64,000 bases of DNA from Balaenoptera acutorostrata (taxonomy: Eukaryota; Chordata; Mammalia; Artiodactyla; Balaenopteridae): the NCBI RefSeq assembly GCF_949987535.1, contig NC_080071.1:28728236-28792235 (forward strand). The letters are read 5' to 3'. The notes beneath the pieces were generated by a model. It worked only from the letters and a program-made list of their open reading frames with translations. It had not been told where the DNA came from and did no database searches. Made by a program: the position numbers and the translations under genes. Of the stretch, positions 23,547 to 33,626 are shown piece by piece. The number at the start of each line of letters is the position of its first letter. Positions within the stretch are counted from its first letter, which is position 1.

Positions 23547-25847
23547 AATTGGTTAGTTTAAAAATACTACAAAAAACAGACATACATAAAAATGTACCAT
23601 TAAACTACTACTGTAGTTCTGTTCTAGTTTTGTCTGGGATGTTTTTTCTTTCTCCCTCACTCCCTCAAACAAAGCATAGTGAGTTAAGTCAAGCAATGTC
23701 GCAATATAATGCTACAATATCTTGGCTTTATTAAGTCCCGATTTTCTTCTTCATTCATGGAAAAACTAGTGTGCCATCACTTTTGTCATTTTCCTATGGG
23801 GATCTTAGTAAACTAACTCTCCTCTCAGGATAACTTAACTGTATATTTTTGCCCGCCTGTTCTGTACTTTTTATAAAGCAAGGAATAGGGAAGATTTTGA
23901 AGCCCATATCCCAATTCCTAAACCATCTTTTAGTAAATGACTCAGTGTGATTTAAATAACCTTACCTAAAAAATTGACAGATTATTCTTGAGTATGATCA
24001 ACATGTTAAATGACTAAATATAACAACATTAATTTAAACACAAATAGATGCCTGTATATAGAAAGATTAAGAGTATTTTTAGGATCCAAATCCAGGCTGC
24101 ATCTCCCAATCCAAGGGACTTTAAGCACTCTGGTCCTTTGATGACCCTAATGCAACAGGTCAGATAAAGCTCCTCTCAAGTGCAAAGCATTCAATTTGTT
24201 TTTTGACTTGGTTAAGGCAAGGAGAGAAAACATTTCCCTGTTCAGCTCAGCATTTAGATGCTATCATAGGGAATTTCTTGGTTTGGGACTCTCTGTAAAT
24301 GTGGTCTCTAGTTCTATTTCTGTCAATCAGTTATTGAGAAGATATTGATTTATTGATAATTATCATATGATAATTGTGCATCTGATGGATGCACAGCAAT
24401 TTAGTACACCTAACAAAAATATGCTTTCTTTTCAGACTTGTAAAGTCCATGTCACTTGTAGTCACTTAGAGTTTCTTTACCATTGTTTCCCTTTGACCAA
24501 AGGAAAGTGCCCTTATATTTTTAAATTGCATTTCTGCAGTCCTGAAGTATATTAAGAGTATCTCTTCTCATACTGCACCCACAAGGAGTAACATGGCTTT
24601 GCCATTAGGTTAAAATCCTGATTAAGATCGTATCCTGTTGTAAGCATCACTGGCTGGGAGATTGGTGGGTCTTAATCCTTCCTCAAAAAATGGTTGTCAG
24701 CAATATTAGCCTGATGTGCTTTTGAACTGAGCTTAGCAGTGAACATTTAAAAATACTCCCTACTCACGAGTGTATAAATGCTGCTTGGCATTGGTTTCCA
24801 GATTTTAAATGGGGAACAATAAAATTTTTTAAAACGAAGTTTGGGGAAAACTGGCCTAGATGCTGAGGAATCTGAATCCCTTGGGAGGGGAGAGAAAATT
24901 GTTCAAACGTTGTCTTTGTCCTATAATAATATAAACTGGCTACCTACCAGCACCAGACTCAGTCTGTCACTGGGACTAGCATATACAATTTTACTTCAAT
25001 TGTACAAACATTGTAAGCTGATTGACGTGCTGCCAATGTGTTCTTTAACAAGTGTTCCTCTGGTCATGAAAGTTCACCAGCTCCTCTAATAAAGATATAA
25101 TTTGTGCCAAGAGTTGATGTGTCATTTGTGGTTTTACCAAATTAATTGTTTGTGTGGAATCAAACTATAGATTTATTTTGTTGTTGTTAAATGCAAAATA
25201 TTCAAAACTACTAATAGTGAATATTTATGTATCATTTTTAATTGTCATTTTCATTAAGAATCCATATTTTGTCCTGGCTGGCATGCAAACAGGACACATT
25301 TTTATATGAACACATTTTTTTTTTCTGCGTGTGATAATGCTGTTAATGTGGGCTGCTGAAAAGTTTGGGTACATTTATATTGACTAAAATAATGCTTCTA
25401 TTTTGTATTTTAAAGCCCTTCAAGATTCTGGACCTCCCATTTTTCACAAATAAAGGTCATAAGTTATATTTTGCATAAATTATATGGATGTATAATCTTA
25501 TATCCTAGTAAAATTCTCAAATTTACATAAATGGGTTGTTACATATTGACTATCCATTTCTAATTAGAGAGCTGTTTCATGATTCAGTTCAGTGTGTCCA
25601 TTAGATTGCCAAATATCTCCAGAACAGGAATACTTAATAAATTATGTCTCTTAAGCATTATTAAAACAAATCATGCATATTTAGTAAAAACTCTGTAAAA
25701 GTGGTGATAGTGATATACATCCATTGAATCCTGAAATTTAATTGAAATATTAGTTAAACCTTTTAAAAACGAAGACCTGTTTCTACATAATAAACTAAAA
25801 GGCAGAGAATAATAAGACTTGTATTCTGCTCCATGCCAACCCATATT
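23541..25847. other. Unique DNA between L1 copies
   Basis: Nothing confident. An 18-bp perfect palindrome (aattatcatatgataatt) lies at 24358-24375. A small open frame at 24841-25089 ends close to an AATAAA at about 25087, but lacks other gene signs. Confidence 0.4.
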
Positions 25848-26022
25848 TAAAATCCCTGTTTACGTAACAGTCAGCTCTACCCACCACCAGTCCCTCCATT
25901 CAGGAAGCTTGCACGAGCCTCTTAGATAGCCTCATACACCACAGGGCAGACAGCAGAAGCAAGAAGAACTACAGTCCTGCAGCCTGTGGAACAAAAACCA
26001 CATTCACAGAAAGAAAGACAAG

Positions 26023-26982
26023 ATGAAAAGGCAGAGGGCTATGTACCAGATGACGGGACAAGATAAAACCCCAGAAAAACAACTAAATGAAGTGGAGATA
26101 GGCAACCTTCCAGAAAAGGAATTCAGAATAATGATAGTGAAGATGATCCAGGACCTCGGAAAAAGAATGGAGGCAAAGACTGAGAAGATGCAAGAAATGT
26201 TTAACAAAGACCTAGAAGAATTAAAGAACAAACACACAGAGATGAACGATGCAATAAATGAAATGAAAACTACACTAGAAGGAATCAACAGCATAATAAC
26301 TGAGGCAGAAGAACAGATAAGTTACCTGGAAGACAGAATGGTGGAATTCACTGCTGAGGAACAGAATAAAGAAAAAAGAATGAAAAGAAATGAAGACAGC
26401 CTAAGAGACCTCTGGAACAACATTAAACACAACAACATTCGCATTATACGGGTCCCAGAAGGAGAAGAGAGAGAGAAAGGACCAGAGAAAATATTTGAAG
26501 AGATTATAGTTGGAAACTTCCCTAACATGGGAAAGGAAATAGCCACCCAAGTCCAGGAAGCTCAGCAAGTCCCATACAGGATAAACCCAAGGAGAAACAC
26601 GCCGAGAAACATAGTAATCAAATTGGCAAAAATTAAGGACAAAGAAAAATTATTGAAAGCAGCAAGGGAAAAACGACCAATAACATACAAGGGAACTCCC
26701 ATAAGGTTAACAGCTGATTTCTCAGCAGAAACTCTACAAGCCAGAAGGGAGTGGCATGATATACTTAAAGTGATGAAAGGGAAGAACCTACAGCCAAGAT
26801 TACTCTACCCAGCAAGGATCTCATTCAGATTCGATGGAGAAATCAAAAGCTTTACAGACAAGCAAAAACGAAGAGAATTCAGCACCACCAAATCAGCTCT
26901 ACAAGAAATGTTAAAGGAACTTTTCGAAGTGGGAAACACAAGAGAAGGAAAGGACCTACAAAAACAAACCCAAAACAATTAA
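26023..26982 (+). CDS. L1 ORF1 protein (RNA-binding chaperone), open frame
   Basis: 319 codons, close to the usual length of about 330-340 for mammalian L1 ORF1p. Order: a basic start (MKRQRAMYQM), a long Glu/Lys/Leu-rich coiled coil for trimer formation (about residues 45-125), an RRM-like domain around NIRIIRVPEGEE (about 140-150), and a C-terminal RNA-binding domain with ARREWHDILKVM and LLYPARISFRFDGEIKSF (about 240-275). In the L1 family this protein binds its own RNA as a trimer in cytoplasmic particles and acts as a nucleic-acid chaperone. The ATG is the first in frame after the 5' UTR piece, and no internal stop is present. It may be intact by chance, since its partner ORF2 is dead. 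Without a promoter in the element, expression would need an outside transcript. Confidence 0.85.
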   Translation: MKRQRAMYQMTGQDKTPEKQLNEVEIGNLPEKEFRIMIVKMIQDLGKRMEAKTEKMQEMFNKDLEELKNKHTEMNDAINEMKTTLEGINSIITEAEEQISYLEDRMVEFTAEEQNKEKRMKRNEDSLRDLWNNIKHNNIRIIRVPEGEEREKGPEKIFEEIIVGNFPNMGKEIATQVQEAQQVPYRINPRRNTPRNIVIKLAKIKDKEKLLKAAREKRPITYKGTPIRLTADFSAETLQARREWHDILKVMKGKNLQPRLLYPARISFRFDGEIKSFTDKQKRREFSTTKSALQEMLKELFEVGNTREGKDLQKQTQNN

Positions 26983-26986
26983 GAAC

Positions 26987-29900
26987 ATGGTCATAGGAAC
27001 GTACATATTGATAATTACCTTAAACGTGAATGGATTAAATGCTCCAACCAAAAGACACAGGCTTGCTGAATGGATACAAAAATAAGACCCATATATATGC
27101 TGTCTACAAGAGACCCACTTTAGACCTAGGGACACATACAGACTGAAAGTGAGGGGATGGAAAAAGATATTCCATGCAAATGAAAATCAAAAGAAAGCTG
27201 GAGTAGCAATACTCATATCAGATAAAATAGACTTTAAAATAAGGAATGTTACAAGAGACAAGGAGTGACACTACATAATGATCAAGGGATCAATCCAAGA
27301 AGAAGATATAACAATTATAAATATATATGCACCGAACATAGGAGCACCTCAATATATAAGGCAACTGCTAACAGCTATAAAAGAGGAAATCGACAGTAAC
27401 ACAATAATAGTGGGGGACTTCAACACCTCACTTACACCAAGACAGATCATCCAAAATGAAAATAAATAAGGAAACAGAAGCTTTAAATGACACAATAGAC
27501 CAGATAGATTTAATTGGTATTTATAGGACATTGCATCCAAAAACCACAGATTACACTTTCTTCTCAAGTGCGCACGGAACGTTCTACAGGATAGATCACA
27601 TCTTGGGTCACAAATCAAGCCTCAGTAAATTTAAGAAAATTGAAATCATATCAAGCATCTTTTCTAACCACAGTGCTATGAGGTTAGAAATTAATTACAG
27701 GCAAAACATAAAAAACACAAACACATGGAGGCTAAACAGTACGTTACTAAATAACCAAGAGATCACTGAAGAAATCAAAGAGGAAATCAAAAAATACCTA
27801 GAGACAAATGACAATGAAATCACGATGATCCAAAACCTATGGGATGCAGCAAAAGCAGTTCTAAGAGGGAAGTTTATAGCTATACAAGCCTACCTCAAGA
27901 AACAAGAAAAATCTCAAATAAACAATCTAACCTTACTCCTAAAGGAACTAGAGAAAGAAGAACAAACAAAACCCAAAGTTAGTAGAAGGAAAGGAATCAT
28001 AAAGATCAGAGCAGAAATAAATAAAATAGAAACAAAGAAAACAATAGCAAAGATCAATTATACTAAAAGCTGGTTCTTTGAGAAGGTAAACAAAATTGAT
28101 AAACCGTTAGCCAGACTCATCAAGAAAAAGAGGGAGAGGACTCAAATCAATAAAATCAAAAATGAAAAAGGAGCACTTACAACAGTCACTGCAGAAATAC
28201 AAAGCATCCTAGGAGACTACTACAGGCAACTCTATGCCAATAAAATGGACAACCTGGAAGAAATCAACAAATTCTTAGAAAGGTAGAACCTTCCAGGATT
28301 GAACCAGAAAGAAATAGAAAATGTGAACAGACCAACCACAAGTAATGAAATTGAAACTGTGATTAAAAATCTTCCAACAAACAAAAGTCCAGGACCAGAT
28401 GCCTTCACAGGTGAATTCTATCAAACGTTTAGATAAGATCTTACATCCATACTTCTCAAACTCTTCCCACAAAATTACAGAGGAAGGAAAACTCCCAAAC
28501 TCATTCTATGAGGCCACCATCACCGTGATACCAAAACCAGACAAAGATACCACAAAAAGAGACCATTACAGACCAATATCACTGATGAATATAGATGCAA
28601 AAATCCTCAACAAAATACTCGCAAACGGAATCCAACAACACATTAAAAGGATCATACACCATGATCAAGTGGGATATATCCAAGGGATGTGAGGATTCTT
28701 CAATATATGCAAATCAATCAGTGTGATACACCATATTAACAAATTGAAGAATAAAAACCGTATGGTCATCTCAATAGATGCAGAAAAAGCTTTTGACAAA
28801 ATTTAACACCCATTTATGATAAAAACTCTCCAGAAAGTGGGCATAAAGGGAACCTACCTCAACATAATAAAGGCCATATATGACAAACCCACTGCAAACA
28901 TTCTCAATGGTGAAAAACTGAAAGCATTTCCTCTAAGATCAGGAACAAGACTAGGATGTTCACTCTCACCACTATTATTTAACATAGTTTTGGAAGTCCT
29001 AGCCACGGCACTCAGAGGAGAAAAAGAAATAAAAGGAATACAAATCAGTAAAGAAGAAGTAAAATTGTCACTGTTTGCAAATGACATGATACTATACATA
29101 GAGAATCCTAAAACTGCCACCAGAGAACTACTAGAGCTAATCAATGAATTTGATAAAGTTGCAGTATACAAAATTAATGCACAGAAATCTCTTATATTCC
29201 TATACACTAATGATGAAAAATCTGAAAGAGAAATTAAGGACACACTCCCATTTACCACTGCAACAAAAAGAATAAAATACCTAGGAATAAACCTACGTAG
29301 GGAGACGAAAGACCTGTATGCAGAAAACTATAAGACATGAAAGAAATTAAAGATGATACCAACAGATGGAGAGATATACCATGTTCTTGGATTGGAAGAA
29401 TCAATATTGTGAAAATGACTCTACTACCCAAAGCAATCTACAGATTCAGTGCAATCCCTATCAAATTACCGATGGCATTTTTTACAGAACTAGAACAAAA
29501 AATCTTAAAATTTGTATGGAGACACAAAAGACCCCAAATAGCCAAAACAGTCTTGAGGGAAAAAAACGGAGCTGGAGGAATCAGACTCCTTGACTTCAGA
29601 CTATACTACAAAGGTACAGTCATCAGGACAATATGGTACTGGCACAAAAAAAGAAGCATAGATCAGTGGAACAGGATAGAAAGCCCAGAGGTAAACCCAC
29701 GCACCTATGGTCAACTAATCTATGACAAAGGAGGCAAGGATATACAATGGATTAAAGACAGTCTCTTCAATAAGTGGTGCTGGGAAAAGTGGACAGCTAC
29801 ATGTAAAAGAATGAAATTAGAACATTCCCTAACACCGTACACAAAAATAAACTCAAAATGGATTCGAGACCTAAATGTAAGACTGGACACTATAAAACTC

Positions 29901-30794
29901 TTAGAGGAAAACATGGGAAGAACACTCTTTGACATAAATCACAGCAAGATCTTTTTTGATCCACCTCCTAGAGTAATGGAAATAAAAACAAAAATAAACA
30001 AATGGGACCTAATGAAACTTAAAAGCTTTTGCACAGGAAAGGAAACCATAAACAAAATGAAAAGACAACCCTCAGAATGGGAGGAAATATTTGCAAACGA
30101 ATCAACGGACAAAGGATTACTCTCCAAAATATATAAACAGCTCATGCAGCTGAATATTAAAGAGACAAACAACCCAATCCAAAAATGGGTAGAAGATCTA
30201 AGTAGACATTTCTCCAAAGGAGACATACAGATGGCCAAGAAGCACATGAAAAGCTGCTCAACATCACTAATTATTAGAGAAATGCAAATCAAAACTACAA
30301 TGAGGTATTACCTCACACCAGTTAGAATGGGCATCATCAGAAAATCTACAAACAAAAAATGCTGGAGAGGGTGTGGAGAAAAGGGAACCCTCTTGCACTG
30401 TTGGTGGGAATGTAAATTGATACAGCCACTGTGGAGAACAGTATGGAAGTTCCTTAAAAAGCTAAAAATAGAATTACCATATGATCTATCAATCCCACTG
30501 CTGGGCATATACCCAGAGAAAAGCATAATTCAAAAAGACACATGCACCCCAATGTTCATTGCAGCACTATTTACAATAGCCAGGTCATGGAAGCAACCTA
30601 AATGCCCATCGACAGACGAATGGATAAAGAAGATGTGGTACATATATACAATGGAATATTACTCAGCCATAAAAAGGAATGAAATTGGGTCATATGTTGA
30701 GACGTGGATGGATCTAGAGACTGTCATACAGACTGAAGTAAGTCAGAGAGAGAAAAACAAATATCGTATATTAACGCATATATGTGGAACCTAG
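26987..30794 (+). pseudogene. L1 ORF2 (endonuclease-reverse transcriptase), disrupted
   Basis: Normally one protein of about 1275 residues. Here it is split by stops at 27083, 27266, 28284, 28434, 28690 and 28804 and by frameshifts near 27450, 28470 and 29335. Endonuclease marks survive: LNVNGLNAP, LQETH (Glu at 27110), GDFNT (27416), RIDHI; but the SDH site reads SNH (Asn at 27666-27668). Reverse transcriptase marks survive ([14 protein letters not shown]-like [31 protein letters not shown]), but the catalytic FADD reads FAND (Asn at 29080-29082). The C-terminal Cys motif CWRGCG...HCWWEC is intact near 30358-30420. The last 485 codons are open. Known role: cuts DNA and copies L1 RNA into the cut; this copy cannot. 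Confidence 0.93.
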
Positions 30795-30882
30795 AAAAAT
30801 GGTACAGATGAACCAGTTTGCAGGGCAGAATTAGAGACACAGATGTAGAGGACAAACGTATGGACACCAAGGGCGGAAAGCA

Positions 30883-30905
30883 GGGCAGGGTGGGGTGGTG
30901 GTGGG
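30883..30905 (+). other. G-rich quadruplex-prone stretch in the L1 3' UTR
   Basis: G-runs of 3, 3, 4 and 3 with short loops lie in the 3' UTR just after ORF2. A G-rich polypurine stretch at this place is a known feature of mammalian L1 3' UTRs. Confidence 0.7.
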
Positions 30906-31037
30906 ATGAATTGGGAGATTGGGATTGACATGTATACACTGATGTGTATAAAATGGATGACTAATAAGAACCTGCTGTATAAAAAAGTAAATAAAATTAA
31001 ATTAAAAAATTAAAAGAATAAATAAAATCCCTGTTTA

Positions 31038-32325
31038 ATATCATACTAAGTATAAGTGCACATACTATGAGGAGGCTCGTACAATATTTGCCAACCTAGG
31101 TACAAAATGAAGAGAGAATTTTTTTTCATAAAGACTTTTTATGTTCTGTTTATATGGCAGAAGGAAAGTCTGAACTTTTCTCAGTCTCGGATGGGATTTT
31201 TTCATAGTGCATTACCCAGTGGGCTGTGGCATGATATTCGTTTTTTTGTGACAGAGCTACCGGGAACAATAGCAGCTACTACCACCTTCATCATTCCCTA
31301 CCTTCTGGTTCCTATTTTCAGGGCTGTCAGGGAGCTCTTCACGGCTCATCAGATTTTCTATCTGGAAAACAGAGGGAAGTAGCACCTTACCTATGTCAGA
31401 AAAGTTTTATGAGAATAAAATGAGATATTTGTATCTTGAAAGCTTAGGCTGACATAATACTTTGTAATTACTATGAAATTCAAAACATCTTTTCTCCCCC
31501 GCCTTCCCCTCCACTGTGAAACATAATCCCATTATAGCTCAGTAAGTTTTGAGCAGAATTAACTCCTCTCTGCAGACCTGACTTCACAGTCTTTCTGTTT
31601 ACTTCTAAGGCAACAGGTTTATGCTGAGAGAAGGTCTTTTGCACGTGACACGAGTTTTGTTTCCACAGAAGTAGAGAAAGTGTTCCACTTTGCTTAATAT
31701 GATAGGATATGTTTTGAAGCATTTCTGTCCATTTTATCAAATTGACAAATATATTTTGTGTATTTCACCTATTAATAAAATGCAAGTGTTTTTCAATACC
31801 CAGTCCTTTACACAGTTACATAATTCCTCATAGCATGAGAAGAAATATTAGACAAGTGACCCAGATTTTCTTTCACATTTGTTCAGGCCTTGGAAATAGA
31901 AATAAAAGCTCCTGCTGAATTTCTAGCATAGTTGTGCTTCTACCGAGATTGTGAGAACTGCTAGACATGAATGGGAGAGTGGGGAAGCCTAGGATATTTG
32001 GTGCAGAAGATGCCATACCAACCTCTTAGAAGTTTTTTTTATTTATTGGGAGGAAATGATAAGGAATGCTTTATGCACAGTGAAAATATGAAAGTGCATG
32101 TATAACAAGAGCAACAAAAACTAAATGGGGATGGGCATCTGATTCATAAAAACCTTTACCGTAGGATTCTTGCATAGCACAGTGCTTCCTGCCCCATAGT
32201 ACACAGTTGAAAGATAATTATTGCATAACTAGCAGTCTTGCTATTATCACTTAAAGTATGACAAAATATTTCAGCATCACACCTGCTATGTAAAGAAAAT
32301 TGGTATCCACCCTTTATTTTATTTC
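31038..32325. other. Unique AT-rich DNA
   Basis: No confident exon or repeat. The small plus-strand frame at 31107-31382 has no recognised domain and no good splice borders. Confidence 0.4.
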
Positions 32326-32329
32326 TGCT

Positions 32330-33278
32330 TGTAACCTGCTCATTACCGAAAGTTGGGTCCAGCTGTTGACTGCTAGGAAGTCAGTACTGAAGAGGCAAGA
32401 TTGGTGGAAAGGAATGTTTGCTTTATGTCAGAGGCCGGCAACCAGGGGAGAGGGTGGACTCATGTCCAAAGGCCAACTCCCCACTGACAGTCAGTGGGCA
32501 AGAGCTTTTAAAGGGGAGTTTTAGGGGTGTCTAGGTAGAGGGAGGGGGCTACATGCAGAAACAACAGAGTCAGCTCTGACAGTCATCTTGAAATTGGTCA
32601 TGCGATGGTCTGATCAGCGTTGTCTTGATTGTTTTGAGTACAGTTAATCTTTGGTTCCAGGGTTGATTTGTTCTCATTTCTTTGAGGCCAGTTCTTGGAA
32701 TTGTGGCCGCTTATGTCATGGCTACAGTCTGGTCATCCTGTAGTTAACGTCTTCCACCTGGTGGGGGTTTCATGTCTACAAAACAGCTCACAGGACACGG
32801 CTCAGATTATTATCTACAGCCCTTGAGGAGGAGCTAAAAGTCCTTGACTTTGTTTAATGACTCAACTATTATTATTTTGTCCTGTTGACTGCTTTCCTTT
32901 GCTTCTGCATTTTCTCACTTCTCTGGTAAAACTTATTCTTTGGATAAAGTTTTTTCTACAGACAAAAGGTAGGCAGAGGACATGGTGGGAGAGGACCATA
33001 GGGTCTTGCTTCGTTTCATGTTCAGCATTAATATACTGGCGTGCGCCATTGCTGCAAGTCTTGCTGCTCTCCAGCCGAGGGCTTTCAGATCCCAGGCAGG
33101 GCTGGTTAGACAAGCCCAGAGGTTATTGCCCCCAAGAACATCCTTAGCTAATAACATCTTGAAGTTGGAGGTAGATACACATCTATTTGCTCCCCAGGTG
33201 GGCTAAGTCTGAGGTATATTCTGTCTTGTCTGCTAGCATTCCCTAGCAGCACAGTTGCCTAAAGCTGTAACCTACTCA
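32330..33278. mobile_element. Possible LTR-like or other inserted block, not classified
   Basis: A GC-richer block of about 940 bp is bordered by tgtaacctgctca (32330-32342) and tgtaacctactca (33266-33278), 12 of 13 bases alike. The first part ('aggaatgtttgctttatgtc', 'agaggccggcaaccagggg') resembles text I associate with artiodactyl endogenous-retrovirus LTRs, but I cannot name a family and see no primer-binding site, gag or pol. The right border touches an L1 insertion, so part of the element may continue past 33612. Confidence 0.3.
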
Positions 33279-33292
33279 ACCACACACCCTTT

Positions 33293-33611
33293 TTTAAAAA
33301 ATTAATTTTTATTGGAGTATAGTTGATTGACAGGGATTTATAGTTGATTTACAGAGTATAGTTGATTTACAGTTTCTGCTATACAGCAAAGAGAATCAGT
33401 TATACATATACATGTATCCACTCTTTGTTAGATTCTATTCCCATACGGGTCAATACAGAGTATTGAGTAGAGTTCCCTGTGCTATACAGTAGGTTCTTAT
33501 TAGTTACCTATTTTATATATAGTAGTGTGTATATGTCAATCCCAATCTCCCAGTTTATCCCTCCCCCACCCCGTCCTTCCTTTGTAACCATATGTTTGTT
33601 TTCTACATCTG
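33293..33611 (-). mobile_element. L1 3' end, antisense, with decayed target-site duplication
   Basis: On the plus strand it begins with the complement of the L1 tail ('attaatttttattggagtat', 'agttgatttacag') and runs through 'cagcaaagagaatcagttat', 'gagttccctgtgctatacag' and 'tcaatcccaatctcccag'. This is the artiodactyl/cetacean-type L1 3' UTR. Flanks aaccacacaccctt- (33278-33292) and aaccgcacacgcttt (33612-33626) look like a worn duplication. A 16-bp unit (tatagttgatttacag) is present three times at 33318-33372. Confidence 0.8.
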
Positions 33612-33626
33612 AACCGCACACGCTTT

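Larger units (their letters stand above)
25848..31037 (+). mobile_element. Nearly full-length L1 retrotransposon with 15-bp target-site duplication
   Basis: The 15 bases taaaatccctgttta occur perfectly at 25848-25862 and 31023-31037 and bracket the whole element, so the insertion is 25863-31022, about 5.16 kb. It begins in the 5' UTR about 160 bp before ORF1, so the copy is 5'-truncated and probably lacks its own promoter. Then come ORF1, ORF2, a G-rich 3' UTR and an A-rich tail (taaaat/aaat units). A perfect duplication and an open ORF1 suggest a fairly recent insertion, but ORF2 is badly broken, so it cannot now copy itself. Confidence 0.95.

Noticed and set aside
25087..25092. AATAAA just after a small plus-strand frame (24841-25089).
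   Set aside because: AATAAA is frequent in AT-rich DNA; no upstream exon chain and no GT-rich downstream element were convincing.
26004..30526. Minus-strand frames of 70-130 codons across the L1.
   Set aside because: They are shadows of the A-rich sense strand of L1 and contain no domain of their own.
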